This document shows positions 1 to 12,421 of a stretch of DNA of 64,000 bases, one piece after another. The DNA lies in NCBI RefSeq assembly GCF_032362555.1, contig NC_083511.1:124001-188000 (forward strand), in the 5' to 3' direction. The DNA comes from Amyelois transitella. Lineage: Eukaryota; Arthropoda; Insecta; Lepidoptera; Pyralidae. The stretch's first letter is position 1; each line of letters opens with the position of its first letter. Under the pieces are notes generated by a model. That model was not told the origin of the DNA. It ran no database searches and saw nothing but the letters and a program-made list of their open reading frames with translations. Position numbers and translations under genes: made by a program.

Positions 1-3000
1 CGGCATTGATGTTCATGCCGTAGTAGACGAGCGTATTCGTGATCCACCAGATTGGAGCCACGCAGCATCGGAGTAAAATCACACGCGATCTGAACACGAG
101 TATCGGAAGCCATGGCTCTTTTGGTTTTTCTATATATTTCTCAGCCTCAGCAGTCGCTCGTAGTAGTTCCAAAGATTTATCAGACAATTGCTTCTTGTTT
201 GCTTTTGCGACTTTCGTCAATATGGCTTCTGATTCTTCATAGCGGCCTTTACTCATTAGCCAGCGCACAGATTCTGACAGGATCCAGAAATAGGAGATGA
301 CGAAGAGTTGGGGTATGTAAAGCACTTGGGTGAGAGGGCGCCAGGATTGGACACCCCACGCAATAAATCCTAAGATCACCTGTCCCACTGCAAACAACGT
401 TGATATTGTGGCACCCGCCATTACTCGATATTTGGGGCCAACCAGTTCAGTAACTGAAATCAATCAATGTATTCATAAGTTTAATTTCTCTGTGACTAAA
501 AGTTAAATGACATTATGGTTGAGGTCTTACCCAAAATGTGACAAGAAGAGAACGCCCCCGCCCCGACAGTAGACTCAATGACTTCAAGGGCCAAGAACCA
601 TTCATAGCTGTTGACGAAGGAGCGCACGAGCCCGATCCAGCCCGTGTTGAAGGCATTGATGGTGAGGGCGACGCGGCGGCCCCAGCGGTCGGAGATGAAC
701 CCCGTGATGGGCAGCACCAGCAGCGTGCCGATGGTGCGGATGGAGCCGATCTGGCTGCGACGCCACTCATCGCACGCCATGTCGAACTGTGCACAAATTA
801 CATAAGCTTTAAGAACTCGTAATCCACGAGTAGATGACGAGAAAAGTAAATAGATAAAGATCTGTTCCACTTTGTGTACAGAGAGTTTGTATTTATAGTA
901 AGTGAATTCATAGTTTTGCCTTTCCTATCGCTAATAAAAGGTAGTGAATGTTCAGCACGAAATTATTTTTATGAAATGGATTTTGTTCATTTTATATGCT
1001 GACTTGTGTATAGATTATCTATGTTGTTTAAATCAATGATTAGAAAACAGAAGATTAAATAAATTAAAAAATGAATTGATTACAGATTATCCTTTATCAT
1101 AAGATTTTATAACTTACATCATAGACGACGCTAAGAGTGTTTTCATAGACATAACCATCGCAGTCTTCCACCCTGGCGCGGTCGAACCAGTCAGCCGGGC
1201 AGGAGTCGTTGCTGGGGAGCTGCGGGAGGCGGTCCGGGAACCGCGAGCAGGCCTCGAAGGAGTCCCGGCTGGTGCCGTTGATGGCGTTGAGCACCCACTC
1301 GGGGCGGAACTCGGGGTGCGGCGCGGCGCTGGCGGGACCGTCGCACTGCGTGATGCGGCATCTGGGGTTGAAGGAGAAACGTAAAAGAAAAATATATCAG
1401 CTATATAAACCAATGTTATTGAGGTTAAGCTACATTGACGCACTTAGGTTAGTGCTTGGACCAACACGCCTGTTTTGAAGTGTCGCTTATTATTTTTGGG
1501 ATTTTTAAAATAAAAATACGGAGCTGTTTTTGAATAAAATTTGACTATAATTCGAAAATCGAAAAGTTAAAAAAAACACATTCGGCCGCGTGCATTGCGT
1601 CAATGCGGCACAGAGGAGGATGGATAGGAGCTTCAACATGCCCCGGGCGTTGAAAGTTATAGGTTCGAGCTTTCAATCCGTCGAAGAAAATACTGGTAAT
1701 GGTGTATAATACTGTGTGTAATACTGGTATATTTTGCTAAATGCCCTGCGGATCACACGAGGGTATTTCTCTCGTTTGGTGCAATTCTGACAATTCTCAC
1801 CTATTTTTGGAGAACTGAAATTTTGATCAATATTCTCAAAATATATGTTATCCTGAATATTAAAGATAAGTTTCAAGCAATTGCCCTGATAAATCTGAAA
1901 GTTATAGAGTTTTAAAAAAATAATTGTAGCCGGTAATGATAGTCATTACCGACTGCGGATGGTAATTTTTTGTTTATATCTACTAGTAATGATTTTGAAC
2001 TCTTTAATATTGATATGTGTAGAACATTAAATTAAACACGGTTTTTTTAAATATATATATTTAGTTTAGTAGTATAAGTAAGTAATTTACTTATTACACA
2101 ACTAATATTGTTACATATTCGTCGATCAACGTAAATCAAACATAATTAAAATATAATAATCTTTAACAGTAATACTCAACAGTATATTAAACATCAAATA
2201 AAGAAAGTAAGTCATACATAATAATTAAACTCAGATGACTGAGACATAAAAACAAAAACTTAACTAAACTTGTAAGTAATTTAAACTCAAATCAAAATAA
2301 AAATAGTTAACATCAATCATTCTTTAGGTATTTCAGAACAAAGAGAGTTTCTTCATATTTCTTTTTCTTGTGGAGACCGGCTTGCTCCAATTTTTCTTCA
2401 CGACTTTTCTTATTTACTTTAACCATGTTTGCTTCTTCTATTATTATTCTGCATAAAAAAATGAAAACTGATTAACTACAGATCTTGTATTATCTTATTA
2501 CTTAATAGGATCGTTTCTAAAAACATTTTTCATACAAAAAGCCGTGACTGTTTTCACTCCTTAAACCTTCACCCATTTTCTCCATTTTTGGATATCTGCT
2601 AGATATAATAATGAAAATCACATCAATTTAACTATGAAGTTTAGTTAAAATCTGTCAGCGAAATGCGAGAAAATCGCTGACAAACATACATTTGTACATA
2701 CAGGTACTTTTTTTAAGTCGGTTCATAGTGATAATACTTATTAAGTTACCTATAACCCCCCTTTTTATGCGATTGTTTAAAAGCTTTTTGTTTATCATTA
2801 CCTTCATTTTAGGATCTTTACCTTCAATTTAAATGCTGATGGTAAACGAACGTAATGATCGTGAAGGTAATGATATTATGGCATGTTTCGAATTTTAGTA
2901 ACTAAATTATAAGTACAACTAGCTGTGCCCGCGACTTCGTCCGCATGGAATAGTTATTTTGGGCATCATATTTATTTTTGCAAACATCCTCCTCGGCTTT

Positions 3001-6000
3001 ATCAATTATAGCTGCTAATTGTTATGCGACTTGGCGACGACTTGGCCCACATCATTACCCGCGACGGAACGGAGACCGTATATATATATATAGTGAGATG
3101 AGAGGCCTTTGCCCAGTAGTGGGATCTTACAGGCTGATCAGGCGGTCACGCGTATTAGAAAGAACGCTGGTTCGCCGTATTAAATGTTTCGCTGCAAATT
3201 GCTTATAACGACTATATCTCAAAACCTATTCGTCTGATTTATATACTGTAAATGGCAATTTTAGTCTACATGAGAAGCCGATAGTAATAAACATATTTAT
3301 TTGGATAAGGATTAATACCGAATTAAAGAAAATTGGTTTCAAAATAACTTATGTTTATAATGAAAAAATAATCTTAAAAAATGAACATAAAAGTGGTTAT
3401 TGTAAGTAAACCTTAAGAGATAGATATATGCTCTCGCGGACTTTTTTGTGGTAAAAAATGAGTACTTCACATCTTTAGTACATTGTTTTACTATATCTTT
3501 GTTGGTTTGCGCAGCGTTCGCGTGGAAAGATCGCAGATGGCCGACTCATTCAACTTTCACCTGCATTGTTGACGTTTCCCGTAGGAAATCCGGGATAAAA
3601 TGTAGCCTATATTCCTCGATAAATAGACTATCTAACAGTGAAAGAATTATTCAAATCGGTTCAGTAGTTTCTGAGATTAGCGCGTTTAAACAAACAAACA
3701 AACAAACAAACAAACAAACAAACAAAACAAACTCTTCAGCTTTATAATATTAGTAAGTATAGTAAGTACAATAAATCAGAAAAATGGACTACGGCTATAA
3801 AAACTATCAAACTTTATCATAAAAAATACAATGTAATTAAAATCACAATACGGTGAGTATTGTATTGTTATATTATTAAAAGTAAAGGGATGGTAAAGAT
3901 CTAATCTCGTACCAAACTTGAAAATTCACGATTCTCATTGATTTTTTGGCGAAGCAAACGCGCGGCCACCTCCCTCTGCGTCTGCTTGCCGACTAGCGGG
4001 CGAGTCGGAGGCGGGGAGCGGGGAGCCGGGTTTCTAGGGTTAACGTACACGAATGGTTTTGCAGTTTTATCTATGCTGATGGTAAAGACCAAAATTAACG
4101 TGACAAAACTTAAATTTCGTTTTTTTTAATGATCTATATTATCTATAAATTTATAATTTTAAATAATTACACCTTAATAAATATATTTTAATATTGTATT
4201 GCTAAAATAGCGCTATAAACGCATATTTCTAATATCCGATGTCTTGAACTCTAGTGTTTGCCTTCGGGACACGTATGGTAGTGACATTTTGACACATAAA
4301 TATGCTGTAACTATCTTTATATCTACAGTTAGGGGATCACGTTGCATGGCCTCGGTAGCCCTTTTTAAAATGGATAGTTTGAAATTAATAAGACAGCTTA
4401 AATGTGAATACTTTTTTTTTAATCGTCCAAAATATACGAATTGCACGAAATTTGAGAAGTACCCACGAGTTGCTGTTCTTATATCGGCGATCGACGCGTG
4501 CGATGCCATCAAGTCCAGGATGAATTGCCACGACTCGTCCTAATCTCCATTTTAGTGGCGGGAGGTCATCATCCTTCACCACTACTAAAGTGTCCAGCTT
4601 CAGATTATCCTGATTAGTACGCCACTTTGTCCTTTGCTGAAGTTCAGCTATATATTCTTTCCTCCAACGAGCCCAAAAATGTTGGCGTAATTTCTCAATT
4701 CGTTGAAATCTAGTCAAGTGATCAAAGGACTTAGTTTGGTTATCATCTTGTGGTAAGGATGTAAGAGGACGTCCAATAAGAAAATGGCCTGGAGTCAACG
4801 GAGAGAGGTCAGTAGGATCCGATGAGAGCGGTGTAATCGGCCGGGAGTTTAATACAGCTTCAATTTGTGTGAGCGTAGTGTATAATTCCTCATAAGTTAA
4901 ATTACAATTTCCCAACACTCTATGCAAATGATACTTAGTCGACTTTATACCCGTTTCCCAGAGACCCCAAAAATGGGGCGCGTGCGCGGGTATAAAATGA
5001 AAGTGAATGGATTCAGAAGCTGCACTATCACTCAAAAAATTACAGTTATTTTTCAGAAATTTCTTTATAAGCTCCAGTAAACGAGGTACCATTATCTGAA
5101 TAAAGATCGGTAGGTTTACCTCTACGAGAAATAAATCGACGCAATGCGAGTAAAAAATTGTTACTTGTGAGGTCACCAATTAGCTCCCAAGTGGATAGCT
5201 TTAGTGGTAAAACAAACAAATAGTGCAATATACACTTTCACTAACTTACAGCCACGACCTTGACGACTAGCACACATGAGTGGACCTGCATAGTCTACTC
5301 CAACACTTTGAAAAGGATAACCGTCTGGAACGATGCGCTGCTGTGGTAAATTTCCCATCAAAGGTGTAACAATTTTACCCTTCATACGCGTACACATAAC
5401 ACATTTATGATAACAAGCTTTTGCTAAATTTCGACCACCAATAGGCCAATAAGTATCCCATATAGACGATAATAATAATTGGTGACTAGCATGCAGAAGC
5501 CGTTTGTGTTCATAATCAAACAATAATTTGGTAAAGACATGAGTGGACTGTATAAGTATAGGGTGCTTTTTATTAATAGGAAAGTCAGAGTTATCAATGC
5601 GACCTCCAACTCGCATGATATTATTTTCATTTTTTTTTCTAGAATTATCTTAAATTATCAATGACAGATGATAATGAAAGATCTGATTTAAATTCGGGTA
5701 ACAAAATTCAGAAATATCATATTTAACACTGTCTTTAATTTTATCATCTTTGTACTCAAAACCAAACTGCTTAAGATAACGTGAAGCTAAGTACGGCGTG
5801 CTAGATGTACCGTTAGTCACGGTGTTTAAAGTTAATAATATAATTGATTGACTTTAATCATCACGCCATATTATTTAAAGCCGCATACTCTGCCATAAAA
5901 TCATAATACATACGACTTAATTCAGGTTTACTCTTTTACCTACGCTCTAAAGATAGCTTTGTGCTTAGTACCCTGTGCGGAGTACCCTTTAAAGGTACGC

Positions 6001-9000
6001 AATACCTACCGTCTTCAAAACGAGATGTGTTCTCGATAAAGTGTTCCTTACACATGTGTTCCTCAGGCGAATAATTAGTTGACTTTGCACTTACTTCGTA
6101 GATTGAGTAGTTTCAGAAACAACATGTGTGAAGTTGCACTTGATATGACGTGCTTGCGTACTATTAGTGATGTACTTATCATAAATAGGACCTGAGATAA
6201 CCCAACCTAACTTTGTCTCACATATAACTGGCTTCCCCTTACCTAGCCGTAACTGTTGTGTCCTTAACAAATCCCAAAACTCGGGCTGTAGTGGAGAGGC
6301 GGACGATGATGTCTCAGATGGAGAGCTATTTCCCCGACGTGCCTGCTGATTTACATAAATAAGTGTATTATGGCGTCGTTTACATACCTTGCAACCTGGT
6401 TTCTTACACGAGATGGCAAAGTGCCCTCTTCGGAAACAATTAAAACATACTTTATAACCAGGTAGCAAGTTTAAACGGGAGGCAGCAGTCAAACCCCAAA
6501 ATTGAGAAGAATTATATAAGAAATGATTACCCTTGCACATCGGACAAGTCCTTGAGGTTGTTTCAGATTCGATTGCTGACTAGAGTTACCTGGTACCGCC
6601 ACCATAGACCTAATTTTTGGTGTAGACTTATTGTATGACTGGTTACCACGTGACAACTCCAGTGTTTGTAATAAATCAGTACGACTGCGAATAAATGTTA
6701 AAAAACATCGATAGTAATGGACCTGTTCTGGTCCACACGTCCCTTGTATTCCTCCCGATCCAGAGTATCCCATTGCCTAACAGGTTCGTTCAAGAACTCA
6801 AGCGCACACAGATTTTTATTGACTTGATCAATTAATCGCTTTAACATAACAGATGACTCTTTTGTGATAGATTCAATATTAAATAAAGCTGAGACGTGAT
6901 TTTGTAGTAAAAGACGTTTGTTATCAAACCTATCACACAAAAGCTTCCATGCAACTGCATAGTTGCTGGCCGAAAATTGTACTGATTGGATCACCACAGC
7001 GGACCCCTCCAGAGAAGTGCGTAAATAGTGAAATTTATTAATTTCATCAATATCATCGTTATCATGTATGAGGCTAGTGAAAGTGTCTCGAAATTCCAAA
7101 TAATTTTCGTAAGAACTACTAAATTTTGGAAGCTGTATTGTAGGTAACTTCAATACAGCTCGGCGTGCAAGACGGCGATTTGCACGAGATCCTTCCTCGC
7201 TGCCTGCGCTCAACAGCGGCGTTGAGTTTGTTTGCGCAATATACCTTGAGCCCTAGCTATTTCTCTATAATAACGAGACTCAAACTCCTGTCGCTCAATA
7301 AACTGGGCTTCAGGATTATCAACTACACATTCTAATTGTAATTGTACCTCGTCATACTGTTCAAACAACGATTCCATCTTACCAATACGCAACTGTAATT
7401 CTCTGGCGATCGCATCATCCAAAGTACCTAATATTTCTAAGTGAATCCAAGTAATTTATAAATGAAGTCAAACGCCCTTTAAAGCTAGCTCGCTTTTTAA
7501 TTAGTTCCTTCTCGTTCGACATTCTGGGAAACGAGTGTTGTCAACTTGGAATTTATACAATGCAAAAGGTAAATAAGATCACAAGTACACGTATACTAAT
7601 CATTATACAGCTGCTAACAAATCACGTTATATAAAACAAATTTACGAGAAGTCTCTAATTATTATCATAAGTCATCAAGTAAAAAAGCAAACTGTATTAT
7701 ACAACTGCAAACTGCACAATGTATGTACTCATTTACTGTATTATTACAAGGTAAATAGTATGTAAATAGCAACTTAATATTGCCTTTATTATAGTATATA
7801 ACTGTAAAATATTTTTTTTAATTTTTACTTCTAATTTACCTACGCGTAAATAGAGGCAATGAAGTATGTTGACATTAAACACAAATTAGATGATATTAAA
7901 AAATAAAACAGCTGTAAGTAAGCGACACATAGAAAATAGACTGATTTGAAATTGGAACGCAATGCGAAAAAATATGAACCTACGCGCGAAAATTTAATGT
8001 GAATGCAAATTATCAACATTTCGCAAATTTTATAACGAATTAAACTAAATAATGTTGCACTAATGCACACAATACCTATTTTAAGTACAATTTAGTCTTA
8101 ATTCAACGAAATAATTGGAGAACAAAGTTACTACAAAATTGATTTTTGTTCACAGCGCAATGAGTAATTTGAATGAAATAAAATGACCTTAATAAGTTAT
8201 ATAATATTAATAAAAACTTATTTACTAACGTACAATACAATACAATACAAATTATCTTTATTGCCCATAAAAAAAAATACAAACGTAGTAAAAAAACATA
8301 CATTATGAACATGTTGAGCAAAGGCGGACTTATCGCTAAGCAATCTCTTCCAGCCAACCTTTGGGTAGTGAAAGGTAAAATCCTGGAACCGGGTGGGCAG
8401 CATACTTAAGATATGTTAGTAAGTGTATAATAAATAAACTACACACATACATAAACTATAAATATAAACTTACACAGACTACATACATAATATTACACAA
8501 AATAAATAAATACATAATAATATACATACCTATATAAAAAAAAAAATATTGATTAAAATGAATATTACCATGAATAAAGTTAAGAAGAGAGATAGTACTT
8601 CTTCAAGTTCGTTTTAAAGGTACCTGTTGTTTGTGAGGTGCGTATGTCAATGGGTAAAGCATTCCACAGACGAACGGCCTGAACTGTAAAGGATTTAGAG
8701 TAGGCTGCAGTCATATTAATGGGAGTATTGAGGCGAAGGGCAATTAGACTACGGGAAGTGTGACTGTTATTCTGATGAAAAAAGGTGAAGCGCTCTTTAA
8801 GATACTGAGGAGTAGAAGGGATGAAAAGTACAGAAAAAAGCAGTGTGAGAATGTGATAATTGCGACGTAACCTGATTGGAAGCCACTTGAGTTGTGCACG
8901 GAAAGAGGAGATGTGGTCATATTTGCGTAAGCCAAATATGAACCTGATACAGAAATTTTGAAGGCGCTCAAGTTTATTAAGTAGATCTTCAGAAAGATTG

Positions 9001-10758
9001 AGATAGCATGAATCAGCATAGTCAAGGACAGGCAGAAGTAAGGATTGGGCAAGTGAAATTTTAGTTGCAATGGGTAAGAATTTTTTTAGTCTTGTGAGTG
9101 ACCTTGCTGATGCGAATATTTTCCTGCTAACTTCCGCCACTTGAGGGGACCATGAGAGCTGACGGTCAAAGAGAACACCTAAATTTTTGACCCTTTCGCT
9201 ATAAACAATGTTTACACCATTAAAGGAAATAGGAGGGAGGGAAGACCAATCAATTCTTGAAATCTGCCACGGGGAGCCTATAATGATTACGTAACGTACT
9301 GGATGAAAAAACCTTTAGAGTGTTGGGTTCTACTACCTTTATTTAATGATTACGCTCAACACCACACAAAATATTTCCTTGCAAATGACTCCAATTTTTC
9401 CGTCCAAACTTTCGTCTTGATGGAGATTTTTCCAATAAATATATAAATAGCTGATCCTTAAAATGGTATCCGGCTACGATCCTGGACCATGTCTTGAAGT
9501 GTCGCTTATTATTTTTGGGATTTTTAAAATAAAAATACGGAGCTGTTTTTGAATAAAATTTGACTATAATTCTAAAATCGAAAAGTAAAAATAGAACACA
9601 ATCGGCCGCGTGCATTGCGTCAATGCGGCACAGAGGAGGATGGATAGGAGCTCCAACAACGCCTCTGTGTTCCCTATAGTGTACCTATTGAGACAATTTC
9701 TGACTACTAATATATTTTACAGCATTTCCTTCTTTTTCAATATACACACTTTGACATACATTAAGAAATATACAAAGCTCACTTTGCTATTAAAATATTC
9801 TCATTTTCAAATCGAATGCAATAAACGTAGAATCGTCAGATCCGGTATTTACTCGTATGTATGGAATGATAAGATCATATTCTGATACGACTCATGTTTA
9901 CGGAACATTACTGCTGAATCTTATCTAGATGTAATTATCATAATGTATGTTCTAACTAGCTATTACCCGCAGCTTCGCCCGCGCGAATTCGAACGCCCGA
10001 ACCGGGCTCTTCTCCGAAGAGGTCGCATCCAGGACTAATGCCAAAAGGAAGATGATTATTTTTGTAGCAATTTGCTAAGTAAACCTTTTTCTAAACTTAA
10101 TTTTTTTTAAAGAAAGAGTTCAATATATTTAATTTTTTACATTTTTATTTCTTTGGCATAGAAAGTCCTTTCAGTATTCATAGGTAAATAATTTGTGGCG
10201 AAGTCCGCGTGACGTCATTCGAGAATCTTTAAACTACGTTTTCGTCTACTATGCTTCTTATTCATTCAAGAAATAAAATAGTATCTTAATTAATAGTTTG
10301 TAAGTAAATAAGTATTTTACGGCGGTTAAAAACGACGCTAACCAATAGACGACGTCACGCTATGAAAAGTTAAAAAAAAATATTGAAAATATATTTTATT
10401 TTAAATATTTTTTTGAAAATCCTAATAGATCCCTGTAAAAGATGCAAAATGTCATGTCCAAATACAGGTTACTTCAAAAAAAAAAAAGAGAAAATACGTC
10501 GGTTATAAACCTTTACTTCGCCTAAACTAAACCTCACCTAGTAGGAATCCTGGCTGTGGTGAAGATGTACTCTCCCGCCGCAAATGCTGAGAATATGACA
10601 GGCAGCGCTGCCAAGGCCAGGGTCACCAGCTGGTAGCGCCCAAACTGCCCCACTTCATCCGTCAGAATTGCGTCCAGATCGATTGCAGGAGGATCCTGTT
10701 TGGATTTGTCAGTGACCCCGTCAAATGCTTGGCCTTTCTCGGCCGCGGTGTCTGTCAT
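1..10758 (-). CDS. SLC22-type organic cation/carnitine transporter, 5' part (SLC22-A)
   Basis: Coding exons, in transcript order, are 10758-10538, 1361-1118, 786-531 and 453-1. The gene continues beyond the left edge. All have AG/GT borders and join in frame with intron phases 2, 0 and 1, giving about 391 visible residues. It starts at an ATG followed by TDTAAEKG. The first exon carries TM1 and ends TTARIPTR. Exon 2 encodes the large extracellular loop, with several cysteines and N-glycosylation sequons such as NGTS. Exon 3 holds the major facilitator signature ISDRWGRR between TM2 and TM3. Exon 4 covers TM5-TM6, the cytosolic loop (SKGRYEESEAILTKV) and the start of TM7. SLC22 proteins are 12-TM plasma-membrane carriers of organic cations, carnitine or anions; the substrate here cannot be told. 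Exon 4 spans the position of an intron present in the paralogue at 40991-48308. An acceptor-like AG two bases before the ATG suggests an upstream 5' UTR exon. Confidence 0.9.
1475..1638. repeat. 164-bp direct repeat, copy 1
   Basis: It is nearly identical to 9494-9657 over its whole length (a few substitutions and one small indel). It contains a short internal hairpin (gccgcgtgcattg / caatgcggc). It could be a solo-LTR or SINE-like piece; I do not recognise the family. Confidence 0.75.
2918..3760 (+). repeat. Interspersed repeat(s) with a (CAAA)n stretch
   Basis: The stretch begins with 'actagctgtgcccgcgacttcg', of the kind seen at many lepidopteran transposon ends, and its right part (3600-3760) resembles 16480-16620: both share 'cctcgat(a/g)aat', 'agtagttyctgagattagcgcgtt' and 'ctcttcagctttataatatta'. 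A (CAAA)n tract lies at 3691-3727. The middle (3000-3440) may be a second insertion. Confidence 0.55.
4385..5179 (-). pseudogene. BEL/Pao integrase C-terminal part with DUF5641-like domain
   Basis: It contains the family-typical HFWGLWETGIKS, TQIEAVLNSRPITPLS, LTPGHFLIG and WRLGRVVAIHPG motifs. The frame starts within the integrase core and runs past the expected end of the element into unrelated Lys-rich sequence. Confidence 0.85.
5173..5616 (-). pseudogene. BEL/Pao integrase, zinc-binding and core start
   Basis: The frame has HHCC-type residues (H...H then C-VMC) followed by an RNase H-like integrase core opening (SVGVDYAGPL, with the first catalytic Asp). It ends near TKAIHLGANW and the core continues in overlapping frames to the left, indicating frameshifts. 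Confidence 0.85.
6091..6540 (-). pseudogene. BEL/Pao zinc knuckle and protease start
   Basis: A CCHC knuckle (C-x2-C-x4-H-x4-C) at about residues 32-45 is followed by a second cysteine/histidine cluster (CKVCKRRHNTL). Protease-like sequence (GKPVICETKLGWVISGP) follows directly with no space for a full protease, marking the left edge of the internal deletion. Confidence 0.8.
6698..7422 (-). pseudogene. BEL/Pao Gag region in two frames
   Basis: The first frame (7422-7210) starts MDDAIARELQLR and is predicted helical. The second (7213-6698) carries the DUF1759-like segment with DRFDNKRLLLQNHV. The two overlap by four bases in different frames, so a frameshift lies near 7210. Confidence 0.8.
8226..9290 (-). 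mobile_element. 5'-truncated non-LTR retrotransposon (LINE), RT C-terminal end plus 3' tail
   Basis: From about 9290 down to the stop at 8580 the minus strand reads as the thumb and C-terminal region of a LINE reverse transcriptase: SERVKNLGVLFDRQLSW, then KISLAQSLLLPVLDYADSC, LERLQNFCIRFIFGLRK and AVRLWNALP. This is typical of the Jockey/CR1-like superfamily. About 350 bp of 3' UTR follow and end in a pentanucleotide (TTGTA)n tail at 8226-8245, as expected for target-primed insertion. Everything 5' of the RT thumb is absent. Confidence 0.85.
9494..9657. repeat. 164-bp direct repeat, copy 2
   Basis: Same orientation as copy 1 at 1475-1638, about 8 kb away, just beyond the truncated LINE. The weak similarity upstream of both copies (tggacca...ttgaag) suggests the family extends a little further to the left. 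Confidence 0.75.
10538..10758 (-). CDS. SLC22-A first coding exon
   Basis: It runs from the ATG to the phase-2 donor and encodes the N-terminus and TM1 (LDAILTDEVGQFGRYQLV, then the hydrophobic LALAALPVIFSAFAAGEY). The motif L-x-x-(I/L)-G-x-F-G-x-(Y/F)-Q is shared with the first exons of the paralogues at 40991 and 61105. Confidence 0.9.
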
Positions 10759-12344
10759 GGCTACAGCAATATCAGAGTTTAATACACGATTGGTTAGGGT
10801 ATTATAGAAGGTTTCAGTTTTAGTTATATTTGCGTTGAAATTTTTTTGTAATATGATAATAGGAGATACACGCCCCGCACTATTTCATTTCCATGTCGTA
10901 AGATGACTTAGAGTAAAGATGTAAATGGTCTAGAGTAACTAAGTAAGATTTTGTACAAGATATATGACTGTATGTTTTCCAAATAAAATAAAATAAAAAT
11001 ATAAAATAAAAAAGCATTTCATTAAACTACAACCATATTAAAAACTGAGTAAAGTACTCTTTCACGAAGTTCCCCGCAGTCATGAGGTGAACGCAAGTAT
11101 TTACCATGTATTTACTTGAGATACCTCATCTTGTGGTATATGGTATATGTATAGATAAGTCTATCTTCGAGAAAGAAGAAAGGAGAGTCAAATATATGTT
11201 CTACTCCAGTCTACTAAATAAGCAATCCTATTTCTATGGAGCGTTGGTAAAAATTACATCATATTTTAAATTAAAATTCTATATACTAACTGTTACAAGG
11301 TTCCTTCTCCCTTGCTAAAAGCAAAACTCTTGTCGGTCAGGTTGCTTCTTGACCTCGGCCCATGCACAAACTTTTTGAACTGGCTTTCCAATATAAAGGT
11401 TGTCTCTATTTCACTCCTCTCTACAGGTGCAGGTTCACTATATTACACTCCTCGCCCTTCGGGTCTCGAAGACTCGTAAAGTATGAATGTAATGAGAGGG
11501 AGACGCGTGTTGTGATTTGAATGCATAATTCCCTATTATCGCCGATTAGATTAAGGTTAATGGTATCTATAATAATTTCAATAATCAGCTTAGATACGTA
11601 CCTAACGGCAAAGTTGACGAGAAATATCGTTAGTTCGCCTAAGAACAGCTGCTGCTTTTTCTTGTTTTTTAAGTTGAACGAAGATTTTTTTTCACACAAT
11701 GACACAATTTTGCATTCTAAATGAAATGCAAATAATTGCAAATAATTTAGGAAAAAAATATGTAAGTTTACATTATTAGACTTCAATTAATTTATAAATA
11801 CGGATTAATGACAATATATCAAAAACATTCTTTATTGAGTTGGAAACAGACTTTCCTTACCGCGTAATCTCCATGTCACCGTCTGAATATTCAGCTTCAA
11901 TGGAGTATATCTTGTTAGAGGTCACAGTTTAAGGTTGTAAATCTATTCTTGGCATCTTTTATTATTTTATCCCCTTCTTTAAGGATAGATTATTTTTCTA
12001 CCTTTGAGTCGCTTCTGGAATCGGTTTGTTCAGACTATGCTCATCATCTGATCCTTGGGGATTTTGACATGTGCCTTTTAAAGGTAAATTCCAGAACTTC
12101 AAAATAACTAAATATTGTCAAGTCGGTTAATTTTTCTATTCTCCCATCTGGGCCAACACACTTCACAGAACATTGATAATCACTTCCTCGGAAAAGCTTG
12201 TCGCCAGTCATGGTCAAATACCGGCCCCGGGGTTTTCCCACCATGACCTCGGAGCCGCGCCAGTTTTAAGTCGCACGTGGTCCAGTTGTTTCTGACTCAG
12301 TCATGAGAGAGTAAATAATCTCTGTATGTATAAATTTGCAGCAG

Positions 12345-12421
<77 letters not shown>

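Larger units (their letters stand above)
4385..7422 (-). mobile_element. BEL/Pao LTR retrotransposon, internally deleted and broken
   Basis: Minus-strand frames appear in Gag-to-integrase order. 7422-7210 and 7213-6698 are Gag; the second resembles the DUF1759 capsid-like region (LPKFSSSYENYLEFRDTF). 6540-6091 holds a CCHC zinc knuckle (CFNCFRRGHFAISC) and the start of an aspartic-protease-like region (ETKLGWVISGPIY). 5616-5173 holds the HHCC integrase zinc-binding domain and the core start (VGVDYAGPL). 5179-4385 holds the integrase C-terminal part (HFWGLWETGIKSTK, LNSRP) and a DUF5641-like domain. The reverse transcriptase and RNase H that should lie between protease and integrase are missing: only about 470 bp (5617-6090) separate these blocks. 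Several frame breaks are present, so it is not autonomous. I could not find matching LTRs. Confidence 0.9.
1362..10537 (-). other. Intron 1 of SLC22-A, 9.2 kb, transposon-filled
   Basis: This large phase-2 intron holds a BEL/Pao remnant (4385-7422), a 5'-truncated LINE (about 8226-9290), a pair of 164-bp direct repeats (1475-1638 and 9494-9657) and diverged repeats around 2918-3760. A very short minus-strand frame near 2320-2425 is rich in Lys and Glu and looks like a transposon scrap. I see no host exon inside it on either strand. Confidence 0.7.

Noticed and set aside
538..822. Plus-strand frame over SLC22-A exon 3
   Set aside because: The minus strand carries the MFS motif and correct splice sites; this is its shadow.
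3691..3727. Regular CAAA repeats as a possible CRISPR-like array
   Set aside because: It is a simple tetranucleotide microsatellite without spacers, in a eukaryotic genome.
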